The notes below the pieces were generated by a model. That model worked only from the letters and a program-made list of their open reading frames with translations. It searched no databases and was not told where the DNA came from. Position numbers and translations under genes: made by a program. Of a stretch of DNA of 51,539 bases, positions 32,919 to 40,743 are shown in pieces. This DNA comes from Paludibacteraceae bacterium (GTDB lineage: Bacteria > Bacteroidota > Bacteroidia > Bacteroidales > Paludibacteraceae): NCBI GenBank assembly GCA_024399545.1, contig JAKSNS010000017.1:1-51539 (forward strand), in the 5' to 3' direction. Numbering within the stretch: the first letter of the stretch is position 1; each line of letters starts with the position of its first letter.

Positions 32919-33377
32919 TTATCTGAGGCGGTCAAGGGATTTGACAATAGCATCATCCTTAAGAATGCCACGCATAGCAAGGAAAGTAAGGATGATTGAG
33001 ACAAGAGGGAAGCAGGAGGCAATCTGGATGTTGAAACTGTCGTAGGTCAATTCGTCAAGCTTGTAGCTGACAACAGTGTAGAGAAGCGCATACCAGCCGA
33101 GCATGAGGAGCATGTTGTAAATGCAGATGCGCACCTGACGCGAGCGGTTGTGGAACATAAAAATGTTTTCGAGACTAAGCAACGCAATGACGGCCGTGAG
33201 GATGGAGAGACATGCGGTGGAGAGTTCCCAATTCCACCCTTCGTTCGCAAAACCACGGAAGGTCAGTGCGAGGTATGTGTCATCAGGAAAGGTGATGAGA
33301 ATGAGGGGAAGGAATATGGTTGTCACCATCAAGACAGTGACAATCAAAAGATAGAGCGATTGAATACGTTGAATCAT
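32919..33377 (-). CDS. DUF4293-family membrane protein
   Basis: A 152-aa protein with four hydrophobic helices, typical of the Bacteroidota-specific DUF4293 family. Family marks are the opening MIQRIQSLYLLIVTVLM and the closing AMRGILKDDAIVKSLDRLR. Function unknown; the location is the inner membrane. It lies 12 nt after the HAD gene and 26 nt before aroK within one operon. Confidence 0.85.
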   Translation of the reverse strand: MIQRIQSLYLLIVTVLMVTTIFLPLILITFPDDTYLALTFRGFANEGWNWELSTACLSILTAVIALLSLENIFMFHNRSRQVRICIYNMLLMLGWYALLYTVVSYKLDELTYDSFNIQIASCFPLVSIILTFLAMRGILKDDAIVKSLDRLR

Positions 33378-33389
33378 ATTGTTTGGTTT

Positions 33390-33815
33390 TTATTTGCCGA
33401 ACAGGCGTTCAAGGAATGATTTCTTTTTTCTCTGTTGAAACTCTACGGTGTTGTTGTCGTAGATGGCATCCTCGGTGTTGCCGTACTTTATGTAACGGTA
33501 GATGGTGCCCCAGTCAGGAAGACCTCCTACGTTCTTGTCGTCTATATAGATGTCTGCATCTATCTTGCGCGACTCGTTTTCATTCCAGTCGTCCTCGGGA
33601 AAAGCCTTGTTGACGGCATAGAAATCCACGCCGTTTTCATGACAATAGGCAACAGCCTCGTCAAGGAGTTTTCCAGAGCGGAAAGTCCAGAGCAGAAGCT
33701 CGTGACCCTCAGACTGAAGACGTTTAAGAACGTCAATGGCGAAAGGGATAGGTTTGCCGATTTTTGGATAGTCGTGGGTGACGATTGTACCGTCGAAATC
33801 TACAGCTATTCTCAT
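33390..33815 (-). CDS. HAD-superfamily hydrolase (small, BT0820-like)
   Basis: A 141-aa minimal HAD phosphatase-like protein. Motif I is AVDFDGTIV (about 4-12, nucleophile Asp6 and Asp8), the motif II-like stretch is LLLWTFRSG, and the acidic motif IV-like is DIYIDDKNVG. No cap domain is present. The substrate is unknown. It is part of the recR-aroK operon, 45 nt after the preceding membrane-protein gene. Confidence 0.85.
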   Translation of the reverse strand: MRIAVDFDGTIVTHDYPKIGKPIPFAIDVLKRLQSEGHELLLWTFRSGKLLDEAVAYCHENGVDFYAVNKAFPEDDWNENESRKIDADIYIDDKNVGGLPDWGTIYRYIKYGNTEDAIYDNNTVEFQQRKKKSFLERLFGK

Positions 33816-33860
33816 AATGCTTGTTTTTATAAGACGGAACAGAGTCCATCTTTGATAGTT

Positions 33861-34337
33861 TTAGTTATTATCAGGTTGAGGGTCCTCATCATCGCCAAGG
33901 TCACGGCTGATGCGCTTTTCGGTGGGTTTGCAGAAGACAAGACCTATTGCCTCAATGCCGGCAAGCCAGAAAAGGGACATATTCTTTTTCGCACCCTCGA
34001 CGACGGCAGTGTTGGTAAGGTAAAAAAGCAGGACAGAAGCAATTAAGCCAATGCCAATGACCAACATACGTGCGAGAGCATAACGGATGTAAAGTGTGTC
34101 ACGGCGGTCAGTGTCTTCGTTCTTGCGGAGGTTTTTTGTGGCGTGACGGAAAAGCGTGAGGGCAGCAGGGAGGGTGATGATGACGTACCAAATCATCACA
34201 TTATAAACGATAAAGGCAGTGTCAGGAGACATCGTAAAGCCATTGCGCATCATCTTGAAGCCTGCAAGTGCTGCCACCAAAGCCAATATTATCAGCAGAT
34301 AATATGTAGTGCCGAGCGTTAGTCTGGGATTTTTCAT
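33861..34337 (-). CDS. Conserved hypothetical membrane protein downstream of recR
   Basis: A 158-aa protein with four predicted membrane helices (about 10-26, 42-62, 88-108 and 120-136) and an acidic, charged C-terminus (DLGDDEDPQPDNN). I do not recognise a named family. Its ATG overlaps the recR stop by 4 nt, so it is translationally coupled to recR, an arrangement common in Bacteroidales. Confidence 0.7.
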   Translation of the reverse strand: MKNPRLTLGTTYYLLIILALVAALAGFKMMRNGFTMSPDTAFIVYNVMIWYVIITLPAALTLFRHATKNLRKNEDTDRRDTLYIRYALARMLVIGIGLIASVLLFYLTNTAVVEGAKKNMSLFWLAGIEAIGLVFCKPTEKRISRDLGDDEDPQPDNN

Positions 34338-34942
34338 TTGTTATAATTTATGCGGTTTTCGATGGCACGGCCAAGTGTGACCTCGTCGGCGTACTCAAGG
34401 TCGTCACCTACGGAGACTCCCTGAGCGAGGGTTGTTACGCGCACATCGCAATCACGGAGTTTGCGGAAGATGTAGAAAGCCGTGGTCTCACCCTCGATGT
34501 TAGGGCTGAGGGCAAGAATGACCTCGTTGATGCCGCCTTTCGTCACACGGTTGACGAGAGAATCGATTTGCAGGTTTGAGGGAGAGACGCCGTTCATGGG
34601 CGAAATCAGACCTCCGAGGACATGATAGACTCCGTGGAAATGCGAAGTGTTCTCGATGAGCATAACCTCCTTGATAGACTCGACGACGCAGATTGTGGAG
34701 TGGTCGCGGCGAGAGTCGGAACATATCTCGCAGAGGGGTGTGTCGGATATGTTGTGACAGCATTCGCAGTACTGCACCTTCTCGTTAAGCTCGGAAAGCG
34801 CGTGAAGGAACTGTTCCGTCTGCGTTTTTCCCTGACGAAGGAGGTGCAAAGTCATGCGGAAAGCAGACTTGCGGCCAATGCCAGGCAGTGAGGCAAAGGC
34901 AGTTACGGCATCTTCGAGCAGTTGCGACGGAAAATCTTTCAT
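34334..34942 (-). CDS. recR: Recombination mediator RecR
   Basis: A 202-aa protein that works with RecO and RecF to load RecA at gaps. It has the helix-hairpin-helix FASLPGIGRKSAFRM (about 16-30), the zinc finger CECCHNISDTPLCEIC (about 58-73) and a Toprim domain with ICVVES and LSPNIEGETT. The -7 box TAATTTTG ends only four bases before the ATG, so the mRNA should be leaderless. It is the first gene of the recR-aroK operon. Confidence 0.95.
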   Translation of the reverse strand: MKDFPSQLLEDAVTAFASLPGIGRKSAFRMTLHLLRQGKTQTEQFLHALSELNEKVQYCECCHNISDTPLCEICSDSRRDHSTICVVESIKEVMLIENTSHFHGVYHVLGGLISPMNGVSPSNLQIDSLVNRVTKGGINEVILALSPNIEGETTAFYIFRKLRDCDVRVTTLAQGVSVGDDLEYADEVTLGRAIENRINYNK

Positions 34943-34946
34943 AGTG

Positions 34947-34954
34947 CAAAATTA
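34947..34954 (-). promoter_or_regulatory. -7 box of recR, implying a leaderless mRNA
   Basis: TAATTTTG CACT ATG on the minus strand: the start codon falls at the expected transcription start. Confidence 0.55.
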
Positions 34955-35004
34955 CGAAAAAATTCGGACATAGAGAAAGAAAACGCAAAAAAATTGCGAA
35001 AAAC

Positions 35005-35035
35005 TTGTTTATGTGGCAAAATATGAGTAATTTTG
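35005..35035 (+). promoter_or_regulatory. Promoter of tyrS
   Basis: TTG at 35005-35007 and TAATTTTG at 35028-35035 with a 20-bp spacer. Confidence 0.75.
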
Positions 35036-35064
35036 CACCTTGAAAAACAAACAAAGAAGAGACA

Positions 35065-36360
35065 ATGAAAAACTTTATTGAAGAGCTTCGTTGGAGAGGC
35101 ATGCTGCAGGATATAATGCCTGGCACGGAAGAACAGTTAATGCGTGAAGTGACAACGGCATACGTGGGAATTGACCCAACCGCAGACTCGTTGCACATTG
35201 GACATTTGTGCGGCATAATGATGTTGAGACATTTTCAGAGATGCGGTCACAAACCACTGGCATTGGTGGGTGGCGCGACAGGTATGATTGGCGACCCTTC
35301 GGGAAAATCGGCAGAGAGAAACCTGTTGGACGAGCAGACATTGAGACATAATCAGGAGTGCATCAAGAAACAGCTGGCGCATTTCTTAGACTTTGAGTCA
35401 GATGCAGAGAACAGGGCGGAACTGGTGAACAACTATGACTGGATGAAGGATTTCACCTTCCTGGATTTCGCACGCAAAATAGGCAAGCTGATAACGGTCA
35501 ACTACATGATGGCGAAAGACTCGGTCAAGAAACGCCTGAACGGTGAGAACAGAGAGGGTATGTCGTTCACCGAATTCACCTACCAACTGCTGCAAGGATA
35601 TGACTTCGCATACCTTAACAAGCACAAAAACTGCAAGTTGCAGATGGGAGGCTCAGACCAATGGGGTAATATAACCACAGGCACCGAACTTATCAGAAGG
35701 ATGGGCGGAGGAGAGGCATTCGCACTAACCTGCCCACTGATAACAAAGGCTGACGGCGGCAAATTTGGCAAAACGGAGAGCGGAAACATCTGGTTGGACA
35801 GAAAATACACCTCGCCTTATAAATTCTACCAATTCTGGCTGAATGTTTCGGACACTGACGCGGAGAGGTATATCAAGATTTTCACCAACATCGAGCGTGA
35901 GGAGTGCGAGAAACTGGTGGCTGAACATAAAGAGGCTCCTCATCTGAGACTGTTGCAGAAGAGACTGGCACATGACGTGACAATAATGGTACACTCGGAA
36001 GAGGACTACAATGCTGCGGTGGAGGCTTCTGGGATTTTGTTCGGAAATGCAACCGCAGAGGCTTTGCGTAAACTGGACGAGGCTACGCTTTTGGATATTT
36101 TCGAGGGTGTTCCTCAGTTTGAGGTTAAACGTGAAGAGTTCGGCGAGGGGCAGCAGCCGTTGACGCTTTTGGCAGAAATGACACAGGTGTTCCCATCGAA
36201 AGGCGAGGCAAGAAAGATGATCCAGGCAGGTGGCGTGAGCGTAAACAAGGTGAAACTGGCGGCTCCTGACCAGATGATTGGCGAGGAGGCACTGCTTGAC
36301 GGGAAATATATAATTGTGCAGAAGGGGAAGAAGAATTACTTCCTGATTACGGTGAAGTGA
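35065..36360 (+). CDS. tyrS: Tyrosyl-tRNA synthetase
   Basis: A 431-aa class I aminoacyl-tRNA synthetase that charges tRNA-Tyr. It has the HIGH motif (DSLHIGHL, about 46-53), [19 protein letters not shown], the tyrosine pocket [12 protein letters not shown] and [11 protein letters not shown], the KMSKS equivalent KFGKTESG, and a C-terminal S4 RNA-binding domain ([19 protein letters not shown]). The start at 35065 follows its own promoter by about 30 nt. Single-gene unit ending at a strong bidirectional terminator. Confidence 0.96.
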   Translation: MKNFIEELRWRGMLQDIMPGTEEQLMREVTTAYVGIDPTADSLHIGHLCGIMMLRHFQRCGHKPLALVGGATGMIGDPSGKSAERNLLDEQTLRHNQECIKKQLAHFLDFESDAENRAELVNNYDWMKDFTFLDFARKIGKLITVNYMMAKDSVKKRLNGENREGMSFTEFTYQLLQGYDFAYLNKHKNCKLQMGGSDQWGNITTGTELIRRMGGGEAFALTCPLITKADGGKFGKTESGNIWLDRKYTSPYKFYQFWLNVSDTDAERYIKIFTNIEREECEKLVAEHKEAPHLRLLQKRLAHDVTIMVHSEEDYNAAVEASGILFGNATAEALRKLDEATLLDIFEGVPQFEVKREEFGEGQQPLTLLAEMTQVFPSKGEARKMIQAGGVSVNKVKLAAPDQMIGEEALLDGKYIIVQKGKKNYFLITVK

Positions 36361-36396
36361 CTTTTTGTCTGCGTTTCGGGCATTTGATAATTTATA

Positions 36397-36435
36397 AAAA
36401 GGAGTGCCGCAACTGGTTGTTGCGGCACTCCTTTT
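36397..36435. terminator. Bidirectional terminator between tyrS and the 115-aa gene
   Basis: A perfect 17-bp stem (36397-36413 with 36419-36435) with a 5-nt loop. It serves both convergent genes. Confidence 0.85.
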
Positions 36436-36441
36436 GCGTTT

Positions 36442-36789
36442 TTATGAGAGGAGATACTCGTATTGGGAGAGTAGATTAGGGTCGGCGGAGAGGTCGGCGA
36501 TTATAGAGCGGTAGAGAATCTGCGGACGTTTGTCCTCGGGGAGTGAATTGTAGCGTGCGAGGAACGGGGCATTGAGTTGGGGGTTTTTGTTGATGAGAGA
36601 TGCGATTTTGATGATTTTGGAGAAATCCTCTCTGGCATTTTTCTGGTTTTGTGTCATTTTAGGACGTTTCTTTTTCGTGACGTGGTAGGCTTCCTGTTTT
36701 CCAAAACGGTAACGGAACGATACGTTTTCTGAAGAATCGACTTGTCCGCTGATGCCGTTAAGCAGTGATGTTGGTTTTACTTTTGCCAT
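36442..36789 (-). CDS. Hypothetical basic protein, 115 aa
   Basis: A 115-aa soluble, lysine-rich protein with no recognised domain. It opens MAKVKPTSLLNGISGQVDSS and continues with a basic segment (VTKKKRPKMTQNQKNARED) that could contact nucleic acid. The helical C-terminal half lacks Cys. The pattern resembles small conserved proteins of Bacteroidales, but I cannot assign a function. Its predicted leader (about 150 nt) contains an 11-bp tandem array, which may bear on its expression. Confidence 0.6.
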   Translation of the reverse strand: MAKVKPTSLLNGISGQVDSSENVSFRYRFGKQEAYHVTKKKRPKMTQNQKNAREDFSKIIKIASLINKNPQLNAPFLARYNSLPEDKRPQILYRSIIADLSADPNLLSQYEYLLS

Positions 36790-36830
36790 GGCGTAATAGT
36801 GTTAAAGGGTTATTGAATAGGTGTATATTA

Positions 36831-36922
36831 CGTTAATCTATCGTTAATCTATCGTTAATGTATCGTTAATCTATCGTTAATCTATCGTTAATCTATCGTT
36901 AATCTATCGTTAATCTATCGTT
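36831..36922. repeat. 11-bp tandem array, 8 full copies plus a partial
   Basis: Unit CGTTAATCTAT starting at 36831, 36842, 36853, 36864, 36875, 36886, 36897 and 36908, then CGTT. Only the third copy deviates (G for C). The array lies between a minus-strand -7 box and the 115-aa gene, so it is probably transcribed as its leader. Confidence 0.95.
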
Positions 36923-36940
36923 GGGGCTGCTTTGATGGTG

Positions 36941-36948
36941 CAAAGGTA
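36941..36948 (-). promoter_or_regulatory. -7 box of the 115-aa gene
   Basis: TACCTTTG on the minus strand, upstream of the tandem array. The -33 region is poor. Confidence 0.6.
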
Positions 36949-36975
36949 CGGAGAGTTTTTGATAAATAAACCGAG

Positions 36976-38403
36976 TCAAAACGGCTGTTTGATGCGTTTG
37001 ACTTTGTAGCCGATTGCCACCATGACGAAAGAGACCACAGGGGCGAGGAGATTGAAGATGCAGTATGGAAGATATTCAATCGTAGGGACGTGGAGGACAG
37101 ATGCTTGCGTCATACCACAGGTATTCCAAGGTACGAGGACAGAGGTGACCGTAGAGGAATCGCTGACGGTTCGTGTGAGAAGGCGTTGCTCGAAACCCAT
37201 TTTCTCGTATAGTTTGCTACTGATGCTGACCGTCATAAGGATAGATAGATACTGGTCGGCACAAATGGCGTTTGTGGAGATACCAATAGCCTCAGTGACA
37301 GCAGTTAGGGACTTGCGTCCGCTGACCTGACGGGCAAGCGCGTCAGTGACCTCACGCATAATGCCACTGCCTTGCAACACGCCTCCAAAAGCACCTGCAC
37401 AGATGATAAGGAAAACAGTGTCAAGCATACCGCACATGCCGTGAGTGGCTATGAGGGTGTCCAACTGGGCGAAACCTGTTGTGTGAGCGGTATCACCATA
37501 AAGAGAGACAATTACGCCACGGAACATTCCTGTGAGGTCACTGCTTCCTCCGATTTCGGCAATAATGTCTGGTTGCGCAATGAGCGCAGCAACCTCGGCG
37601 TTTAGCGCAGAGAGGAGGAGGACGGCAAGGGCAGGGAGTTTGAAGGCAATCATAACGCCAGTAAGCACAGGGACGATGAATAGCCATGGGGAGATGCAAA
37701 AAGAGTCCTGAAGGCTATCGGAAAACGACTGGACGGAGATGGAAGCCTCGGTTTGCATTGTGAGGCTGACACATAGGAAGACAATCAGCGTTATGACGAA
37801 GGTAGGAATTGTGGTGTAGAGCATGTAACGGACATGGGTGAACAAAGGTATGCCGGCGAGAGAAGAGGCGAGGACGTTTGTGTCGGAAAGCGGGGAGAGT
37901 TTGTCGCCGAAATATGCGCCAGATATTATAGCACCCGCAGTCCATCCCGCTGAGAAACCAAGGATTTGGCCAATGCCGATAAGTGCTACGCCGATTGTGG
38001 CTATAGTTGTCCAACTGCTGCCTGTCATGAGTGACACGAGACCGCAGATGACACATGTGGCAAAGAGGAATATGGCAGGCGAGAGGATTTTCAGACCGTA
38101 GTAGATCATCGTTGGGACAATGCCGCTAATCATCCATGAACCAGCGACGGCACCAATGAAAAAGAGTATGAGAATGGCACTTACAAGGCTCTTGATGTTT
38201 GAAGTCATAGCCTCTTCGAGGTCGCTCCATGAGGTGTGGAAACAGGTTATGGCTATCACGGAAGAGATAGCCGTCGTCAAGAGCATGGCAACCTGCGCGG
38301 CACCACCAAGGGCATCTGTACGAAAGACAAGAATGACGATGGTGAGGATGGCTATAAGAACCAGAAATGGAATAATGGCGATTATGAGTCGTCTGTTTTT
38401 CAT
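36976..38403 (-). CDS. nhaC: Na+/H+ antiporter, NhaC family
   Basis: A 475-aa inner-membrane antiporter with about eleven hydrophobic helices that exchanges Na+ for H+. Family traits are MTGSSWTTIATIGVALIGIG, ISGAYFGDKLSPLSDTNVLA and ISTNAICADQYLSI. It lies 52 nt downstream of the DUF3298 lipoprotein gene on the same strand, without a clear promoter, so it may be the tail of the lipid-cluster operon. The functional link to that cluster is not established. Confidence 0.9.
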   Translation of the reverse strand: MKNRRLIIAIIPFLVLIAILTIVILVFRTDALGGAAQVAMLLTTAISSVIAITCFHTSWSDLEEAMTSNIKSLVSAILILFFIGAVAGSWMISGIVPTMIYYGLKILSPAIFLFATCVICGLVSLMTGSSWTTIATIGVALIGIGQILGFSAGWTAGAIISGAYFGDKLSPLSDTNVLASSLAGIPLFTHVRYMLYTTIPTFVITLIVFLCVSLTMQTEASISVQSFSDSLQDSFCISPWLFIVPVLTGVMIAFKLPALAVLLLSALNAEVAALIAQPDIIAEIGGSSDLTGMFRGVIVSLYGDTAHTTGFAQLDTLIATHGMCGMLDTVFLIICAGAFGGVLQGSGIMREVTDALARQVSGRKSLTAVTEAIGISTNAICADQYLSILMTVSISSKLYEKMGFEQRLLTRTVSDSSTVTSVLVPWNTCGMTQASVLHVPTIEYLPYCIFNLLAPVVSFVMVAIGYKVKRIKQPF

Positions 38404-38455
38404 AAGTGTTCGTATTGGCTTGTATATAATGAGGTTGTAGCAGCAAAGCGTAGAA

Positions 38456-39283
38456 CTACTTCATAAGATGCGACCAGTTTTTACGAAGTAGTGGTTTTGA
38501 TATGGAAACAGGTATAAGACAGTCGATTTGCCCATCAGCAAAACTGCCTATGGCGTATGGAGGGAAAGAGAAAATTATGCCGTCAGGGGAGAAATAGAAC
38601 GAGCCATTAGCGACAACAGGGTCACTATGGAACGTGAACTCGCAGTTATAGGACTCTTTGTAGTCGATAGGTATCTGGTTTTTCATAAAATTGCAGAAGA
38701 CAGTGTCGGCACCTGCCATAAACAGGCTGTCGAAGGTAAGTTCGTTGCCAGTAATAGTACTGAAAGATAAATACTTAATTGAATATAAACCATGTGCGGC
38801 ACCTACGGCATAATAGTCGGAAGTTATACAAAGCGTGTAGAGGGAGTCGGAATTAGTAATGGTGCGAATTGCATTGATATCAAACGAAGTTATGTTTTGT
38901 CTATTCTCGGGTAAACCGATAGGATCAACGGGACAAGAATCGTTTTCGGTCAATTTCATACCAGAAAAGATACGGTCCATCTCAGAACGGGCATCATCAG
39001 CATTAAGATTCACGTCAGGCCTGAGAGCATTTATGACATTGAGTTGCAAACGACGCAGCACTTCATCGCTAATAGCCTCAACTGGGAACTCAATGTCGTA
39101 GGCAGTATAGTAGATAGGGTCGCCTTTGTCTGCTGATTCCTTGATGAGATTACCTAACTCAAGGACGACGGAATCAGTCACAAAACTCTCATAGACAAAA
39201 TGACGGAAAGACAATTTAGTGTCAGTTTTCGTACAAGAAACCATCAGGAAAGAGACGGCAAGGATAAAGTAAAATTTCTTCAT
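38456..39283 (-). CDS. DUF3298-domain lipoprotein
   Basis: A 275-aa predicted lipoprotein (lipobox FLMVSC, Cys17) with a C-terminal DUF3298 (RsiV-like) domain. Typical strands are GAAHGLYSIKYLSFSTITGN then ELTFDSLF, and FYFSPDGIIFSFPPYAIGSF. The family includes anti-sigma factor V, which binds lysozyme, and many uncharacterised lipoproteins. No anti-sigma region or cytoplasmic domain is present here, so a regulatory role is unlikely. It starts 8 nt after the CrtI-like gene and so belongs to the same transcript. Confidence 0.8.
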   Translation of the reverse strand: MKKFYFILAVSFLMVSCTKTDTKLSFRHFVYESFVTDSVVLELGNLIKESADKGDPIYYTAYDIEFPVEAISDEVLRRLQLNVINALRPDVNLNADDARSEMDRIFSGMKLTENDSCPVDPIGLPENRQNITSFDINAIRTITNSDSLYTLCITSDYYAVGAAHGLYSIKYLSFSTITGNELTFDSLFMAGADTVFCNFMKNQIPIDYKESYNCEFTFHSDPVVANGSFYFSPDGIIFSFPPYAIGSFADGQIDCLIPVSISKPLLRKNWSHLMK

Positions 39284-39291
39284 ATAATATG

Positions 39292-40743
39292 TTAAGTTAA
39301 TCCGATTTCGTTGCGAAGGGCAGGAAGTCCGGTTATGGCAGAGACGGTAAAGAGTGAGGTCATAGAGACACCAAGAATGCCATGGAGGTTAAGGTTCTGA
39401 CCTGTAAGAAGCAGTCCTTTTACTGGTGTAACCGGACTTAGAAGTGTTGTCAGAGGGGAGTGCCAATCCTTCAAAACACCAAACGCAGAGCCTTGCGGCG
39501 AGGAGGTATAATGTTCGTAGGTAAGAGGGGTTGATGTAAAAAACGAATCAATAGAATCTATGAAACCTGGGATTTGGGTTTCGACAAGGCGGAAAAGAGC
39601 CTCTGCCCTACCCTTCTTGAATTGAAGATAATCAACGGGACGTGAACCGAAGCTTGAGTCTTTCCACTGCTCTACCTCGCTGAAAGCCATAGGTGTGAGG
39701 AGGTCAAGGCGGTGGGCATAACCAGAATCGCCAGGATAAAGATTGACAAGCACGGAATGAGGATTGGAGGATGGGGTATAATTCCAAAGGTGAGCCTCGT
39801 CGTCGTAGATATAAACGTTACTGTTCAGATATGGTATAGCCTGCTGTTTGAGTACGCAATTGACAGTAAACATTCCGAAAGAGTTGCTAAGGCTGTTCAT
39901 GCGATTGCGGGTAATGCGACGAATTGCCTTGGAATCAGGCATCAATGCGTAAGTGGCTGAAGGATGAAGGTCAGAGATAACAATATCAGCTTCTATACGC
40001 TCATTACCGTTAACCTCAACACATGTGACCTTAGAAGAGTCATCGATTATACGGGTGACACGGGCATTCGTCCTAACCTTGCAGCCAAATGATTCAAGTT
40101 GCTGAACAAAGGCATTGCAGAGAGTCTCTCCACCACCATCAAGCCGCCATGAACTTTGGATAAAAGAGTTATTGATTTGGGCGAAAACATATAGTGGCGT
40201 AGTATCAGCGTCAAGTTGCATTTTAAGAGATGTACCTGAGAGGACTTTGCGTAGGAGTGGGTCAGAGATAGTATCGCAAAGCCAATCGTGGGCTGAGACG
40301 GAGAAAAGTTGGGAAGGTGCATCAAGCGAGTTGAAAATATTGTCACCCACGGTTTTTAGAAGGGCTGTATATTTCTCTATTTCACTACGTGAATCAGGAA
40401 AATAGTGTGAAAGCGTCTCAACGAAATTGGAATGCCCTTGGGGTATATGAAAACGCCGTCCTCCCACGCAAACTATATCGGCGGCATCAATATCGAGTTG
40501 ACGCCAAGGAAGATTGAGGAGGTGGAAATAACGAAAAAGAGGATACAGTGAGCCGTGAGGATCAAGACCGCCAACATAGTGGAAACCAGCGTCAAAAAGG
40601 AAACCGCGACGACGGTACGTTTGCAATGCGCCACCGACCTGCGGACAAGCCTCAAGCAGCTGAACAGGGTAACCCATCCGCGAAAGGATATAGGCGGTTT
40701 CAAGTCCACCCAAACCTGCCCCTATGACGACAATCCTTTCCAT
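39292..40743 (-). CDS. CrtI-like FAD-dependent oxidoreductase (phytoene desaturase superfamily)
   Basis: A 483-aa flavoprotein. The N-terminal dinucleotide motif is VVIGAGLGGLETAYILSRMG (5-24), and a C-terminal LLTGQNLNLHGILG motif completes the FAD-binding pocket. Related enzymes desaturate, saturate or isomerise polyene and carotenoid chains; homologues also occur in lipid and aryl-polyene type clusters. No other carotenoid gene is nearby. The gene overlaps the MMPL exporter gene by 22 nt, so the two are translationally coupled. The substrate is inferred to be the lipid made by the upstream ketosynthase system. Confidence 0.8.
   Translation of the reverse strand: MERIVVIGAGLGGLETAYILSRMGYPVQLLEACPQVGGALQTYRRRGFLFDAGFHYVGGLDPHGSLYPLFRYFHLLNLPWRQLDIDAADIVCVGGRRFHIPQGHSNFVETLSHYFPDSRSEIEKYTALLKTVGDNIFNSLDAPSQLFSVSAHDWLCDTISDPLLRKVLSGTSLKMQLDADTTPLYVFAQINNSFIQSSWRLDGGGETLCNAFVQQLESFGCKVRTNARVTRIIDDSSKVTCVEVNGNERIEADIVISDLHPSATYALMPDSKAIRRITRNRMNSLSNSFGMFTVNCVLKQQAIPYLNSNVYIYDDEAHLWNYTPSSNPHSVLVNLYPGDSGYAHRLDLLTPMAFSEVEQWKDSSFGSRPVDYLQFKKGRAEALFRLVETQIPGFIDSIDSFFTSTPLTYEHYTSSPQGSAFGVLKDWHSPLTTLLSPVTPVKGLLLTGQNLNLHGILGVSMTSLFTVSAITGLPALRNEIGLT

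Noticed and set aside
36831-36922. CRISPR array
   Set aside because: The repeat unit is 11 bp with no spacers and there are no cas genes, so it is a simple tandem repeat.
39292-40743. Carotenoid biosynthesis by a phytoene desaturase
   Set aside because: No phytoene synthase, cyclase or other crt gene is nearby; the context points to an acyl/polyene lipid instead.
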